Assembly (NCBI GenBank): GCA_963792385.1
Contig: CAWBVZ010000012.1
Location: 620,001 to 684,000 of the forward strand
Length of the DNA: 64,000 bases
DNA from: DASSUW01 sp963792385
GTDB lineage: Bacteria; Actinomycetota; Thermoleophilia; Solirubrobacterales; Solirubrobacteraceae
Reading direction: 5' to 3'
In this document: positions 17,401 to 24,531 of the stretch, in pieces
Numbering within the stretch: the first letter of the stretch is position 1
How the letters are laid out: the number at the start of each line of letters is the position of its first letter
Notes under the pieces: model-generated
What the model saw: the letters and a program-made list of their open reading frames with translations, nothing else
The model's database searches: none
Told to the model about the DNA's origin: nothing
Made by a program: the position numbers and the translations under genes

Positions 17401-17750
17401 AGCGCCTCGCTATGACGACCCTGCCCGGCGAGCCGGTCGATCTCTCGGACGTCGATCCACACGTCCGGTCCGTCCTCGATCCCCAACCGGTCGCGACCGG
17501 CGACCAGCGCCGCGGCCGCGTCCTCACCGAGATCACGGCGGAGCGTCGCAAGCGTGGTTCTCAGGCTGGCCCGAGCGCTGGCGTCGAGGCCGTCGGGCCA
17601 GAACACCGACGCCACCCGCGCGCGCGGGTGCAGACCGGGGTGATAGGCGAGCCAGGCCAGCAACGAACGCGCCCGGCGACTGGCAATCGCCTCGAGCCTG
17701 CGCTCGTCGAGATCGATCCGAAGTTCGCCGACGAGCCGGACGCGAAGCAT
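14424..17750 (-). CDS. SARP-type (BTAD) transcriptional activator with AAA ATPase domain
   Basis: 1108 residues. The N-terminus is an OmpR-like winged helix (LRVRLVGELRIDLDERRLEA...LLAWLAYHPGLHPRARVASVFWPD...LRTTLATLRRDLG), followed by the BTAD domain (about 95-245). An ATPase follows, with Walker A SGDAGSGKTRLL, Walker B VLLVVEDLHWADP and sensor-like LVAGSMRDEDVPAL. A long TPR-like region runs to the C-terminus, which lacks a LuxR helix-turn-helix. SARPs activate adjacent metabolic genes. An SDR gene is divergent 48 bp away and an FAD oxidoreductase lies immediately downstream on the same strand; both are likely targets. On the minus strand TAGGGT stands nine bases before the ATG, a possible leaderless promoter. 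Confidence 0.9.
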   Translation of the reverse strand: MLRVRLVGELRIDLDERRLEAIASRRARSLLAWLAYHPGLHPRARVASVFWPDGLDASARASLRTTLATLRRDLGEDAAAALVAGRDRLGIEDGPDVWIDVREIDRLAGQGRHSEALTLADGDLLTDLDDDWVLEERQTRRDRTIELLAVVGETAEQSGDLDTAIRYARRRLELDPVSEDAARILMRRLAGIGNSAAAVASYETFRSALRRDLGMAPSAETRALVEELRSDRRAPDVDARAAPLPDALARSEHAPLVGRREPLAALGAAWRRASAGAATVVILSGDAGSGKTRLLTELASEARADGATVLAGRCVEDGVVAFAPFTEALRQHVASPAALPEWVVTELARLLPGLDPAAGAPEGEPFDARHRLFEAVAAAIGHAARQSPVLLVVEDLHWADPATLQMLAHVIRTVAWAPLLVAGSMRDEDVPALDALLGDLRRERPLERVALGGLSEDEVGDLAAAWLGADAPPPGLIAAVHGRTGGNPLFVEELVRHLVESHPEQPAEALVAAAGTEVPQGVRAVIDRRVARLPDVAGQAVRAAAIAGEEFALADVAAACEMDDDIVADGLDAVVAAGLVDELAVPGQYRFAHALIREAVLAGLTTTRRALLHRRMADVLEALPGARRVAERARHLLDARPLVDAATAASVALEAADDAMRRLAYEDAAELLDRAAEGDLDDPMRAEVLLALGDARERLGDRPSADRCFAAAADIARAIDDHEVLARAALGAAGLTVNVAAVRDSVRALLEEAVAAVGPASELGPRLLARLAIEVYYVPPTSLRERLSDEALSAARRTGDRALLEALGARHVALWSPDHTEERLAIADELVAAARAAGDRQAELQGVNWRVVDLFELGDPDALRAAIAQHERLAAVLRLPAYDWYVPLWRATLALLAGRAEEARRLTDEGDRIGRAAHDDNAKLLFEVQRVAINHAERRLTDEDDAARRWHIEHSPAGAAWRAADAITAFVRGDMDLAAGALEREVAGIGSAPLDANWLYAATTLGVLAALLDDAAAAAAVYPCLLPYGHRTVVAGRVSYCTGSASLPLGLLAVTLGDRPAAIGHLEEAVRRNDALGAVTYVAAARKALAGLLEGVAMVVPQELAWHF

Positions 17751-17785
17751 CTCGGAGGAACCCTAACCAAGGGCAGACGCGTGGC

Positions 17786-17791
17786 TAGGAT
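17786..17791 (+). promoter_or_regulatory. -10 element for leaderless SDR gene
   Basis: TAGGAT is followed by seven bases and then the ATG at 17799. There is no Shine-Dalgarno. The spacing matches a transcript that starts at the start codon. Confidence 0.5.
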
Positions 17792-17798
17792 CGGCGCC

Positions 17799-18632
17799 AT
17801 GGCGCAGAAGACATGGTTCATCACCGGAACGTCTCGCGGCTTCGGCCGCGAATGGACGACCGCCGCGCTGGAGCGCGGCGATCGCGTCGCCGCGACGGCG
17901 CGCGACCCCCGCACGCTCGACGACCTCGCAGCCGAGCACCGCGACAGCCTGCTGCCGATGCAGCTCGACGTAACCGATCGCGACGCCGCCTTCGAGACGG
18001 TCCGCCGCGCGCACGAGCACTTCGGCCGCCTCGACATCGTCGTCAACAACGCCGGCTACGGCCAGTTCGGGATGGTCGAGGAGATCAGCGAGCAGGAGGC
18101 GCGCGACCAGATCGAGACCAACCTGTTCGGCGCGCTGTGGGTGACGCAGGCCGCATTGCCGTTCCTACGCGAGCAGGGCAGCGGTCACTTCCTCCAGGTG
18201 TCCTCGATCGGCGGCATCAGCGCGTTCCCCGGCATCGGCATGTACCACGCGTCCAAATGGGCGCTGGAGGGCATCAGCCAGGCGCTCGCCCAGGAGGTCA
18301 AGGACTTCGGCATCCGCGTCACGCTGATCGAGCCCGGCGGCTTTGCGACGGACTGGGGCGGCTCATCGGCCAGGCATGCCGAACCGCTCGACGCCTACGC
18401 CGCCGCGCATGAGGCCTCGCAGCAGCGCCGCAGCCGCATGTCGGCCGGTGCCGGCGATCCCACCGCCTCGGCCGAGGCGGTCATGCGGATCGTCGACGCG
18501 GACGAGCCGCCGCTGCGCACCTTCTTCGGCAGGTCGCCGCTCGGCATCGCCGAGCAGGACTACGAAGGCCGTCTGGCGACCTGGCGCGAGTGGCAGCCGG
18601 TCGCCGAGATCGCGCAAGGAAACGGATCGTAG
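17799..18632 (+). CDS. short-chain dehydrogenase/reductase
   Basis: 277 residues with the classical SDR layout. The cofactor motif is TGTSRGFGREW (TGxxxGxG, residues about 9-17). Further motifs are LDVTDRDA, the NNAGYG motif, a catalytic Ser in VSSIGG, and the YxxxK pair in YHASKWALEG. The middle and C-terminus (IEPGGFATDWGGSSARHAEPLDAY) match the subgroup that reduces ketones or acts on steroid/retinol-like substrates. Arg13 in TSRG hints at NADPH preference. It is divergent from a SARP gene and probably under its control. The substrate is unknown. Confidence 0.93.
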   Translation: MAQKTWFITGTSRGFGREWTTAALERGDRVAATARDPRTLDDLAAEHRDSLLPMQLDVTDRDAAFETVRRAHEHFGRLDIVVNNAGYGQFGMVEEISEQEARDQIETNLFGALWVTQAALPFLREQGSGHFLQVSSIGGISAFPGIGMYHASKWALEGISQALAQEVKDFGIRVTLIEPGGFATDWGGSSARHAEPLDAYAAAHEASQQRRSRMSAGAGDPTASAEAVMRIVDADEPPLRTFFGRSPLGIAEQDYEGRLATWREWQPVAEIAQGNGS

Positions 18633-18636
18633 GGAG

Positions 18637-18663
18637 GCGCGCCGGGGTCAGTCGGCGGCGCGC
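18637..18663. terminator. GC-rich hairpin between convergent genes
   Basis: GCGCGCCG (18637-18644) pairs with CGGCGCGC (18656-18663) around an 11-base loop that includes the minus-strand stop codon at 18648. It follows the SDR stop at 18632 and overlaps the last codons of the convergent small gene. It is plausible as a shared terminator but only 8 bp long. Confidence 0.4.
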
Positions 18664-18992
18664 GGGTCCGGTGGGCCCGACGGCTCGGGAACCGTCGTCT
18701 GCGGCCCGCGGTGCACCTTCATCTCGGACGGCCGCGCGAGCAGGTCGAAGAGCCCGCCCTGGTACGCGCGGAACGCCGGGGAGCGCTGGTGCGCCGCGAA
18801 CGCCGCGTCGCTGGCCCACTCCTGCACGTGCAGGTACTCGTCCGGATCGTCGAGCGTGGCGGTGAAGAGGTAGAGCAGGCAGCCGGGCTCTGCGGCGACG
18901 CGCGCCTCGGTCGCACGCATCAGCTCGCGCAGCTCGGTGCGTCTCCCGGCGATGCCGTGGATGCGCGTGACGGCAACAAGGCGGTCCGGCAC
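18648..18992 (-). CDS. antibiotic biosynthesis monooxygenase (ABM) domain protein
   Basis: About 114 residues from a GTG at 18992; an in-frame start at 19019 would add 9 residues. The core is an ABM-type dimeric alpha-beta barrel: RLVAVTRIHGIAGRRTELRELMRATEARVAAEPGCLLYLFTATLDDPDEYLHVQEWASDAAFAAHQRSPAFRAYQGGL. The EPGCLLYxF strand, the HVQEWxSxxAFxAHQxSPxFxAY helix and the length are typical. The C-terminal 20 residues are Pro-rich and variable. Members are small quinone-forming or haem-linked oxygenases. It is transcribed divergently from an EamA transporter. Confidence 0.85.
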   Translation of the reverse strand: MPDRLVAVTRIHGIAGRRTELRELMRATEARVAAEPGCLLYLFTATLDDPDEYLHVQEWASDAAFAAHQRSPAFRAYQGGLFDLLARPSEMKVHRGPQTTVPEPSGPPDPRAAD

Positions 18993-19044
18993 GAGCCGGA
19001 TCGTAGAGATCGAGCGCACGTGGGCCTACGCTGTCGTCGGGGCC

Positions 19045-19953
19045 ATGACGACGACAGCTTCACCGACGCGGACCCGCGCACTGTCCGCGCTGGCCCTCGG
19101 CGTGCTCGCCGTCGTCGGCATGGTCATCGCGTTCTCGCTCAGCTCGACGCTCGTCAAGCGCGCGGAGTCTCCAGGCGTTCTCGTCGCGTTCTGGAGGATG
19201 GTCGTCGTCAGCGTCGTCTGGAACGTCGTGCTCTGGAGCACCGGCCGGCGGATCACGACGCAGAATCTGCGCCAGGCGTTCGTGCCGGGTGTGTTCTTCG
19301 GCCTGAACCTGGCTGTCTTCTTCGCCGGCGCGACGCACAACAGCGTGGCTAATGCCGCGCTGATCGGCTCGCTCGCGCCGTTTTTGATCGTGCCGGTCGG
19401 CGCGTGGCTGTTCAACGAGTACATCAATCCGCGCGCGCTGGTGTTCGCGGTCGTGGCCTTCGGCGGCGTGGCCCTCGTGTTGTTCAACGCGCCGCCGAAC
19501 GGCGACGCGTCACTGGAAGGGAACGTGTTCGGCGTGCTCGCGATGCTGCTGCTGGTGGCGTACGTGGCGGCGACGAAGTACTTCCGCCAAGACATGGACG
19601 TCACCACCTTCATGTCGACGATCTGTCCGATCGCGGCCGTGGCCGTGCTTCCGCTGGCGATCGCCCACGGCGACGTGTTCGGGATGAGCGCCACCGGCTG
19701 GGTGTTCATGCTGATCCTCACGCTCACCAGCGGCGTCGCCGCCCAGGGGCTGATGGTCTACGCGCAGAAGACGATCCAGATCGGCACGATCTCGATTGCC
19801 CAGGTCGCGCAGCCTGCGCTTGCGGTCGTGTGGTCGTTCCTGTTGCTGGGCGAAGTGGTGAACCACCGGCAGATGGCCGGCATCGCCATCGTCGTCAGCG
19901 GGTTGCTGGCCTTTGTCGTGCTGCACCAGCGTCGGTTCGATCACGCTCGGTGA
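19045..19953 (+). CDS. EamA/DMT-superfamily transporter
   Basis: 302 residues with ten predicted membrane helices in two EamA halves (about 12-145 and 155-295). Characteristic segments are LVAFWRMVVVSVVW, FFAGATHNSVANAALIGSLAPFLIVPVGAWLFNEYI, and in the second half TLTSGVAAQGLMVYAQKTIQIGTISIAQVAQPALAVVWSFLLLGEVVN. Such carriers export metabolites or amino acids. The ATG at 19045 has no SD; TACGCT lies about 12 bases upstream. Its 3' end overlaps the convergent SARP gene by 59 bp, with no room for a separate terminator. Confidence 0.92.
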   Translation: MTTTASPTRTRALSALALGVLAVVGMVIAFSLSSTLVKRAESPGVLVAFWRMVVVSVVWNVVLWSTGRRITTQNLRQAFVPGVFFGLNLAVFFAGATHNSVANAALIGSLAPFLIVPVGAWLFNEYINPRALVFAVVAFGGVALVLFNAPPNGDASLEGNVFGVLAMLLLVAYVAATKYFRQDMDVTTFMSTICPIAAVAVLPLAIAHGDVFGMSATGWVFMLILTLTSGVAAQGLMVYAQKTIQIGTISIAQVAQPALAVVWSFLLLGEVVNHRQMAGIAIVVSGLLAFVVLHQRRFDHAR

Positions 19954-22885
19954 TGAAGTGCGAGGCAGCCTCCATGCGCCGGTCGGCTGCCTCGGACCGC
20001 TCCCGAGCGGTGGCGAGGTCGTCCCGTTCGGCCGCGATGCGGGCGAGCGCGTCGAGAGCGAAGACCTCGACGGGGGCGTCGTCGCTGAGGCGGGCGTGGT
20101 CGAGGATCGCGACGAGCCGCTGCTCTGAGCCGGGGACTCGATCCTCGGCGTCGAGCGCCGCCAGCAGGCACTCGCCGAGCGCGGCTTGCTCTCCGCCGCC
20201 CGCGGCGCGGTGCCACGCGGTCGCCGTTTCCAGTGCCGACCGCGCGTCTGCGACCCGTCCGAGCGCACGCAGGACACGCCCGAGATGGACGCGGGCGAGC
20301 GCCGCCAGCCGCACGTCGCCGGTCGCTTCGGCCTTCTCGATCGCGAGCTCCAGCGTGGCGGCGCCCTTCTCGTAGTCACCGGCCTGGCACTGCGCACGCC
20401 CGAGGCTGGAGAGTTGGTAAGCCTCCGTCTGCAGGAAGCCGAGCCGTCCCGACGTCTCCGCCGCACGACCGATGTGGAGGACGGCATCGTCGAACCGATG
20501 CTCGATGCGGGCGAGTTCTCCGAGCACCGCGTCGCGGCGAACGTGGAGCCACGGGTCGTCGACCATGCCCAGCCAATGCTCAACCTGATCGCGCGCCTCG
20601 ACGGCGCGCGCGCGATCACCGGCCGAGATCGCTGCCCGGGCGGCGAACAGCCAGTTCGCGGCCTGATCCCACGGGCGATCCAACCCGCTGTAGAGCGCGC
20701 TGCTGCGATCGGTCAGCTCCAGCGCTTGACCGAACTCGCCGTCATGTGACACGACGTACGCGAGGTAGTAACAGCCACGCGCCTGCAGCTCGACATCGTC
20801 GATCGCCTCGGCCAGCTCCGTGGCTACGGCGACGTGTTCGCGGGCGCGCTCGAGGTGATCCGACGACGCTTCGATCCACGCGGCGAGCAGCAGCGCGCCT
20901 GCCCGATCCGGGATCGGGGCGGCGTCGCCGGCGGCGTCGAGCGCCGCCAGGATCCGTTGCGCGCCTCGGCTGTCGCCGAGGACGATCCAGGCCCAGCCGA
21001 ACCCGTTGACGATGTCGAGCGCGAGCTGCGGGTCGTGGGTGGCACTCCAGCTCAGGGCGGCGTCGATGTTGGCGCGCTCCGCCCGGGCGAACGAGAGGTG
21101 CTCGGCCTGACGACCGCTGCGCACGCCTTGCGTGGAGGATCGGGCTGCGTCGGCGAACCATGTGGCGTGGGCGGCGAGGGCGCGCTCGCTTGCCCCTCCG
21201 TCTGTCATCGCTTCGACGGCGAACGCGCGGATGCTGTCGAGCAGGCGGTACCGAGGCTGACCGTCGTCGTCGACGATCACGAGCGAACGGCTCGCGAGCC
21301 GGCCGACCACGTCGATCGCCGCTGACGCGGGCACGTCGAGCGCTTCGAGAACGAACTCGACGGCTGGGAGCGGCGCGCCGCCGGCGAACGTGGCCAGGGC
21401 CCACAGACCCCGCTTGTCGTCGGGGAACAGCAGCTCATAGCTCCACTGGATCGTCGCCTTCAGGGCTCGGCGGCGCTCTGGTCTGCGGCTGGCCGGGTCG
21501 CTCAACACACTGAATCGATCGTCGAGGCGGCGGGTGATCTCCTCGATCGACAACGTCTTGGTGCGTGCCGCCGCGAGTTCGATCGCCAGCGGCAGACCGT
21601 CGAGCGAGCGGCACAGGTCGTGCACCGCGTCGGGCTGATCGGTGCGCCGCGCGGCGGCGCGACGGGTGAACAGCTCGACGGCGTCGGCGAGCGCCAGCGG
21701 CGTCAGTTCGAACACCGCCTCGCCGTCGACATCGAGCGGCACCTGGCTCGTGCACAGGATCCGCAGCCCGGGGGCGGCGTCGAGGAGCCTGACCGCGAGC
21801 GCTGCGGCGGCGTCGAGGACGTGCTCGCAGTTGTCGAGGATCACCACCGCGGCAGCGCCCTTGAGCCGCTCGAACAACGCTCCCTCGCCACCCGTGACAT
21901 TCAACGCCGCGATCACCGTGTCGAGCACGTCGTCCGCCGTGGTCGCCGTCTCGAGCCTCGCCAACCAGACGCCGCCGGGCGACTCGGCCAGCGTGCGGCC
22001 GGTCGCGATCGCGACCGCAGTCTTCCCGATCCCGCCCGGCCCGACGATCTCTACGAGCCGCCGGCCGGCGAGGAGCTCGGACAGCGCAGCGATCTCCGTC
22101 TCACGGCCGACCAGCTCGGCGGACAGCGACGGCAGATTCCCCGCCGCCCGCTCGGGCGCGCGGAGCGCCGGGTCGTGGTTGAGGATCTGCTGCTCGAGCT
22201 GGTGCAGTCGCGGCCCAGGCGCGAGGCCGAGCTCGTCCGCCAGCCGGCTCCGGACCCGTTGGTACGTCGCCAGCGCGTCGGCCTGGCGTCCCGCCCGATA
22301 CAGCGCGGTGATCAGCAGCTCCCACAGCCCTTCCTGGTACGGGTGGGTCGCTACGGCCGCCTCCAGCTCGCCGACCACGTCGTCGCCAAGGTGCAACCGG
22401 GCCGAGAGCTGGGTCTCGACGAGCTTCACGCGCGCCTCTTCGAGCCGTGTGCGGTGGGGGGCAGCCCAGTCGCCCGTCGTCGGCAGCACTTCGCCGCGGA
22501 AGCGCTCCAGCGCCGTCGCGCTCAGCTCGGCGGCGCCGCGGTGGTCGGCGGCGTCGAGCAGCTCGGACGCGCTGGCGGTGTCGCTGAGCACGGCGATCGC
22601 ATCGACCGCGGAAGGCGCGACGGCGAGGCTGTACCCGCCCTCGCTGCTGGCGACCGCCGACGGATCTCCCAACGCCCGACGCAACCTCGCGACCTTGGAC
22701 TGGAGCGTGTTGCGGTTCGTCACCGCGCCGCCCCAAAGATCGTCGACGAGCCGGTCCGTGCGCACGAGCAGCCCGGCTTCGAGCGCGAGCCGCACCAGCA
22801 ACTCCGACGTCTTGCCGCCCGGCACCGGCACGAGTTGACCGTCGCGTCTGACCTCGACGGGGCCCAGCACCGAGATCTGGAACAC
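19895..22885 (-). CDS. AfsR-like SARP (BTAD) regulator with NB-ARC ATPase and TPR region
   Basis: 996 residues. An N-terminal OmpR-type winged helix (MFQISVLGPVEVRRDGQLVPVPGGKTSELLVRLALEAG...LVDDLWG...LQSKVARLRRALG) leads into BTAD (about 95-240, ending AGRQADALATYQRVRSRLADELGLAPGPRLHQLEQQIL). The NB-ARC ATPase has Walker A GPGGIGKTA, Walker B AAVVILDNCEHV, the RILCTSQ sensor and the GLPLAIELAAAR motif. The C-terminal 450 residues form TPR-like helices. This is the AfsR architecture. It is divergent from a four-gene operon ending in an MFS exporter, and the 70-bp gap contains three GTCA-centred repeats at 11-bp spacing, the pattern SARPs bind. Confidence 0.92.
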   Translation of the reverse strand: MFQISVLGPVEVRRDGQLVPVPGGKTSELLVRLALEAGLLVRTDRLVDDLWGGAVTNRNTLQSKVARLRRALGDPSAVASSEGGYSLAVAPSAVDAIAVLSDTASASELLDAADHRGAAELSATALERFRGEVLPTTGDWAAPHRTRLEEARVKLVETQLSARLHLGDDVVGELEAAVATHPYQEGLWELLITALYRAGRQADALATYQRVRSRLADELGLAPGPRLHQLEQQILNHDPALRAPERAAGNLPSLSAELVGRETEIAALSELLAGRRLVEIVGPGGIGKTAVAIATGRTLAESPGGVWLARLETATTADDVLDTVIAALNVTGGEGALFERLKGAAAVVILDNCEHVLDAAAALAVRLLDAAPGLRILCTSQVPLDVDGEAVFELTPLALADAVELFTRRAAARRTDQPDAVHDLCRSLDGLPLAIELAAARTKTLSIEEITRRLDDRFSVLSDPASRRPERRRALKATIQWSYELLFPDDKRGLWALATFAGGAPLPAVEFVLEALDVPASAAIDVVGRLASRSLVIVDDDGQPRYRLLDSIRAFAVEAMTDGGASERALAAHATWFADAARSSTQGVRSGRQAEHLSFARAERANIDAALSWSATHDPQLALDIVNGFGWAWIVLGDSRGAQRILAALDAAGDAAPIPDRAGALLLAAWIEASSDHLERAREHVAVATELAEAIDDVELQARGCYYLAYVVSHDGEFGQALELTDRSSALYSGLDRPWDQAANWLFAARAAISAGDRARAVEARDQVEHWLGMVDDPWLHVRRDAVLGELARIEHRFDDAVLHIGRAAETSGRLGFLQTEAYQLSSLGRAQCQAGDYEKGAATLELAIEKAEATGDVRLAALARVHLGRVLRALGRVADARSALETATAWHRAAGGGEQAALGECLLAALDAEDRVPGSEQRLVAILDHARLSDDAPVEVFALDALARIAAERDDLATARERSEAADRRMEAASHFITERDRTDAGAARQRPATR

Positions 22886-22906
22886 GACGAGAGTCTATGG
22901 CCGCCC

Positions 22907-22934
22907 GTCACCGCGGTGTCAGCGCGGTGTCAGC
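22907..22934. promoter_or_regulatory. tandem 11-bp direct repeats, candidate SARP operator
   Basis: GCGGTGTCAGC occurs twice in perfect tandem (22913-22923 and 22924-22934). A third, degenerate copy upstream keeps GTCA at 22907-22910, so GTCA recurs three times exactly 11 bp apart. SARP proteins recognise direct repeats spaced one helical turn apart next to the -35 region. The site lies 22-49 bp from both divergent start codons (22885 minus, 22956 plus). Confidence 0.6.
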
Positions 22935-22955
22935 GCCCTCCTCGAGGGTGGCGCC

Positions 22956-23294
22956 ATGCCGCCACCGCTTCCCGAGCACGTACTCCACCAACTCGTCGTC
23001 GGCGATGCCGCGGCGATCGCAGCGATCGTCGAGGCGTCGCGAACCAGCGACGACCCGATGATCCTGGTCGCGGCGGCGCTGTTCGCTCCCGACGGCGACG
23101 GCCTGATGGCTCGGGCCGGCGGGTTGGCGGCGACCACGCGCGACCGCCAGCTCGTGGCGATCGCCGGCGCGCACCTGCGCGGCGAGCGCGAGCTCGTCGA
23201 CGCGCTCGCTCGGGACCACCTCGTCGATCACCCGGACAACGTCCTCGTCGCCTGGATTGCCGGCGCGAGTCACTCGACCAAGGAGCTGTCATGA
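22956..23294 (+). CDS. small hypothetical protein, first gene of the SARP-divergent operon
   Basis: 112 residues: MPPPLPEHVLHQLVVGDAAAIAAIVEASRTSDDPMILVAAALFAPDGDGLMARAGGLAATTRDRQ and on. It is all-helical by appearance, with ankyrin/TPR-like hairpins (RDRQLVAIAGAHLRGERELVDALARDHLVDHPDNVLVAWIAGAS), and has no signal peptide. I do not recognise a named family. The last segment resembles the start of the TPR-like tetracopeptide region that some SARP-linked proteins carry. Its stop overlaps the next start (ATGA), so it is coupled to the membrane protein gene. No SD; GAGGGT lies six bases before the ATG. Confidence 0.7.
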   Translation: MPPPLPEHVLHQLVVGDAAAIAAIVEASRTSDDPMILVAAALFAPDGDGLMARAGGLAATTRDRQLVAIAGAHLRGERELVDALARDHLVDHPDNVLVAWIAGASHSTKELS

Positions 23295-24001
23295 ACGCCA
23301 AGCTCACCGCATCCCTACTGATCCTCGCGGCCGTCCTGGCCAACGTGGGGTTCACCGCCCTCGGCTCGATCTTCAACTACCCGGACGTGCTCGACGAGCC
23401 GGCCGGCGAGGTGCTCGCTGCGTTTCGCGACAACCAGGGCGCCGTGAGCGGCTGGTTCGCGATCCTGGCGCTGTCCGCGGCGCTGTTGGTTCCGATCGCG
23501 ATCGGCGTCGGGCGGCTGTCGTCGTCGCGAGCGATGCGGATCGCGGTGCGGGTCGGGATCGCGGCGGCGGCCGTGCAGGTCATCGGCCTGCTGCGCTGGC
23601 CGATCCTCGTGCCGGGCTACGCGTCTGACGCCGCCAGCGGCAACGCAGGCGTCGCGGCAGCCGGCCGCGACTCGTTCACGACCGCGAGCGACATCCTCGG
23701 CACGGCGCTCGGCGAGACCATCGGCTACCTCCTCACCGCGACGTGGACGGTCCTCGTCATCGTCGCACTCGGGCGCCGCTACGCCGGGCGCTGGTTCCAG
23801 GTGCTCGGCGCGGTGTCCGCGCTGCTCGTCCTCGTCGGTGTCCTGTCGCCGCTGGGCCTGCCCGTGATCGACACCGCGAACTTCTTCGGCTACGTCCTCT
23901 GGAGCGTGTGGCTGATCGCGTTCGCGGTCGTGATCCTGGTCCACGAGCGACGCCGTGCGACCGCGCCGTCGTCGCACAGCCAGGCCGCGGTGACGGCATG
24001 A
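23291..24001 (+). CDS. integral membrane protein (DUF4386-like)
   Basis: 236 residues with six hydrophobic segments. The layout NAKLTASLLILAAVLANVGFTALGSIFNYPDVLDEPAGEVLAAFRDNQGAVSGWFAILALSAALLVPIAIGV and later LGTALGETIGYLLTATWTVLVIVAL resembles DUF4386-type proteins of unknown function. The ATG at 23291 overlaps the preceding stop by 4 bp and its own stop overlaps the next ATG, so it is the second of four coupled genes. The role is unknown; the context with an MFS exporter suggests an envelope or transport function. Confidence 0.8.
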   Translation: MNAKLTASLLILAAVLANVGFTALGSIFNYPDVLDEPAGEVLAAFRDNQGAVSGWFAILALSAALLVPIAIGVGRLSSSRAMRIAVRVGIAAAAVQVIGLLRWPILVPGYASDAASGNAGVAAAGRDSFTTASDILGTALGETIGYLLTATWTVLVIVALGRRYAGRWFQVLGAVSALLVLVGVLSPLGLPVIDTANFFGYVLWSVWLIAFAVVILVHERRRATAPSSHSQAAVTA

Positions 24002-24531
24002 CGAGCCGGAGCGCACTGCGCTGGCTCCCGACGTTCTTCGGGTTCCCGCTCGGCGGCTTCATCGCAGAGCTGATCGTCGGTCCGGTCGACGGGCTCGTCG
24101 CGGCTGTCCTCGCCGGCGCGATCACCGGCGTCATCCTCGGCGCGGTCCAATCGTGGGGCATGGGCTCGAACGGTCCGCCGGCCCGCCAGTGGATCGCCGC
24201 AACGACGGTGGGTCTGAGCGTCGGCCTCGCAATCGGGTCGGCAGCGGTCGACTACGGCACCAGCGTCGGTGAGCTGGTGGTGCAGGGCGCGATCTGCGGC
24301 CTGGCGATCGGGACGGCCCAGGCGCTCGTGTTGCGAGGGCGCGTCGCGTACCTGTGGGCTCCGGCGCTGAGCGCGCTGTGGGCACTCGGCTGGGCGATCT
24401 CCACCTCGATCGGCGTCGACGTCGATACCCAGTGGGCGGTCTTCGGCTCCAGTGGCGCGCTGGTCGTCACGGCCGCAACGGTGTTCCTGCCCGTGCTGCT
24501 CGCCACCCGCGCACCTCGGAGCGCGTCATGA
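23998..24531 (+). CDS. small hydrophobic membrane protein, unknown family
   Basis: 177 residues with about five hydrophobic segments rich in Gly and Ala: GFPLGGFIAELIVGPVDGLVAAVLAGAITGVILGAVQSWGM, then VGLSVGLAIGSAAVDYGTSVGELVVQGAICGLAIGTAQALVL. The two similar halves (AGAITGVILGAVQ and QGAICGLAIGTAQA) suggest an internal duplication. I do not know a specific family name. The start overlaps the upstream stop as ATGA and its stop overlaps the MFS start, so the stoichiometry is probably fixed with its neighbours. Confidence 0.78.
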   Translation: MTSRSALRWLPTFFGFPLGGFIAELIVGPVDGLVAAVLAGAITGVILGAVQSWGMGSNGPPARQWIAATTVGLSVGLAIGSAAVDYGTSVGELVVQGAICGLAIGTAQALVLRGRVAYLWAPALSALWALGWAISTSIGVDVDTQWAVFGSSGALVVTAATVFLPVLLATRAPRSAS

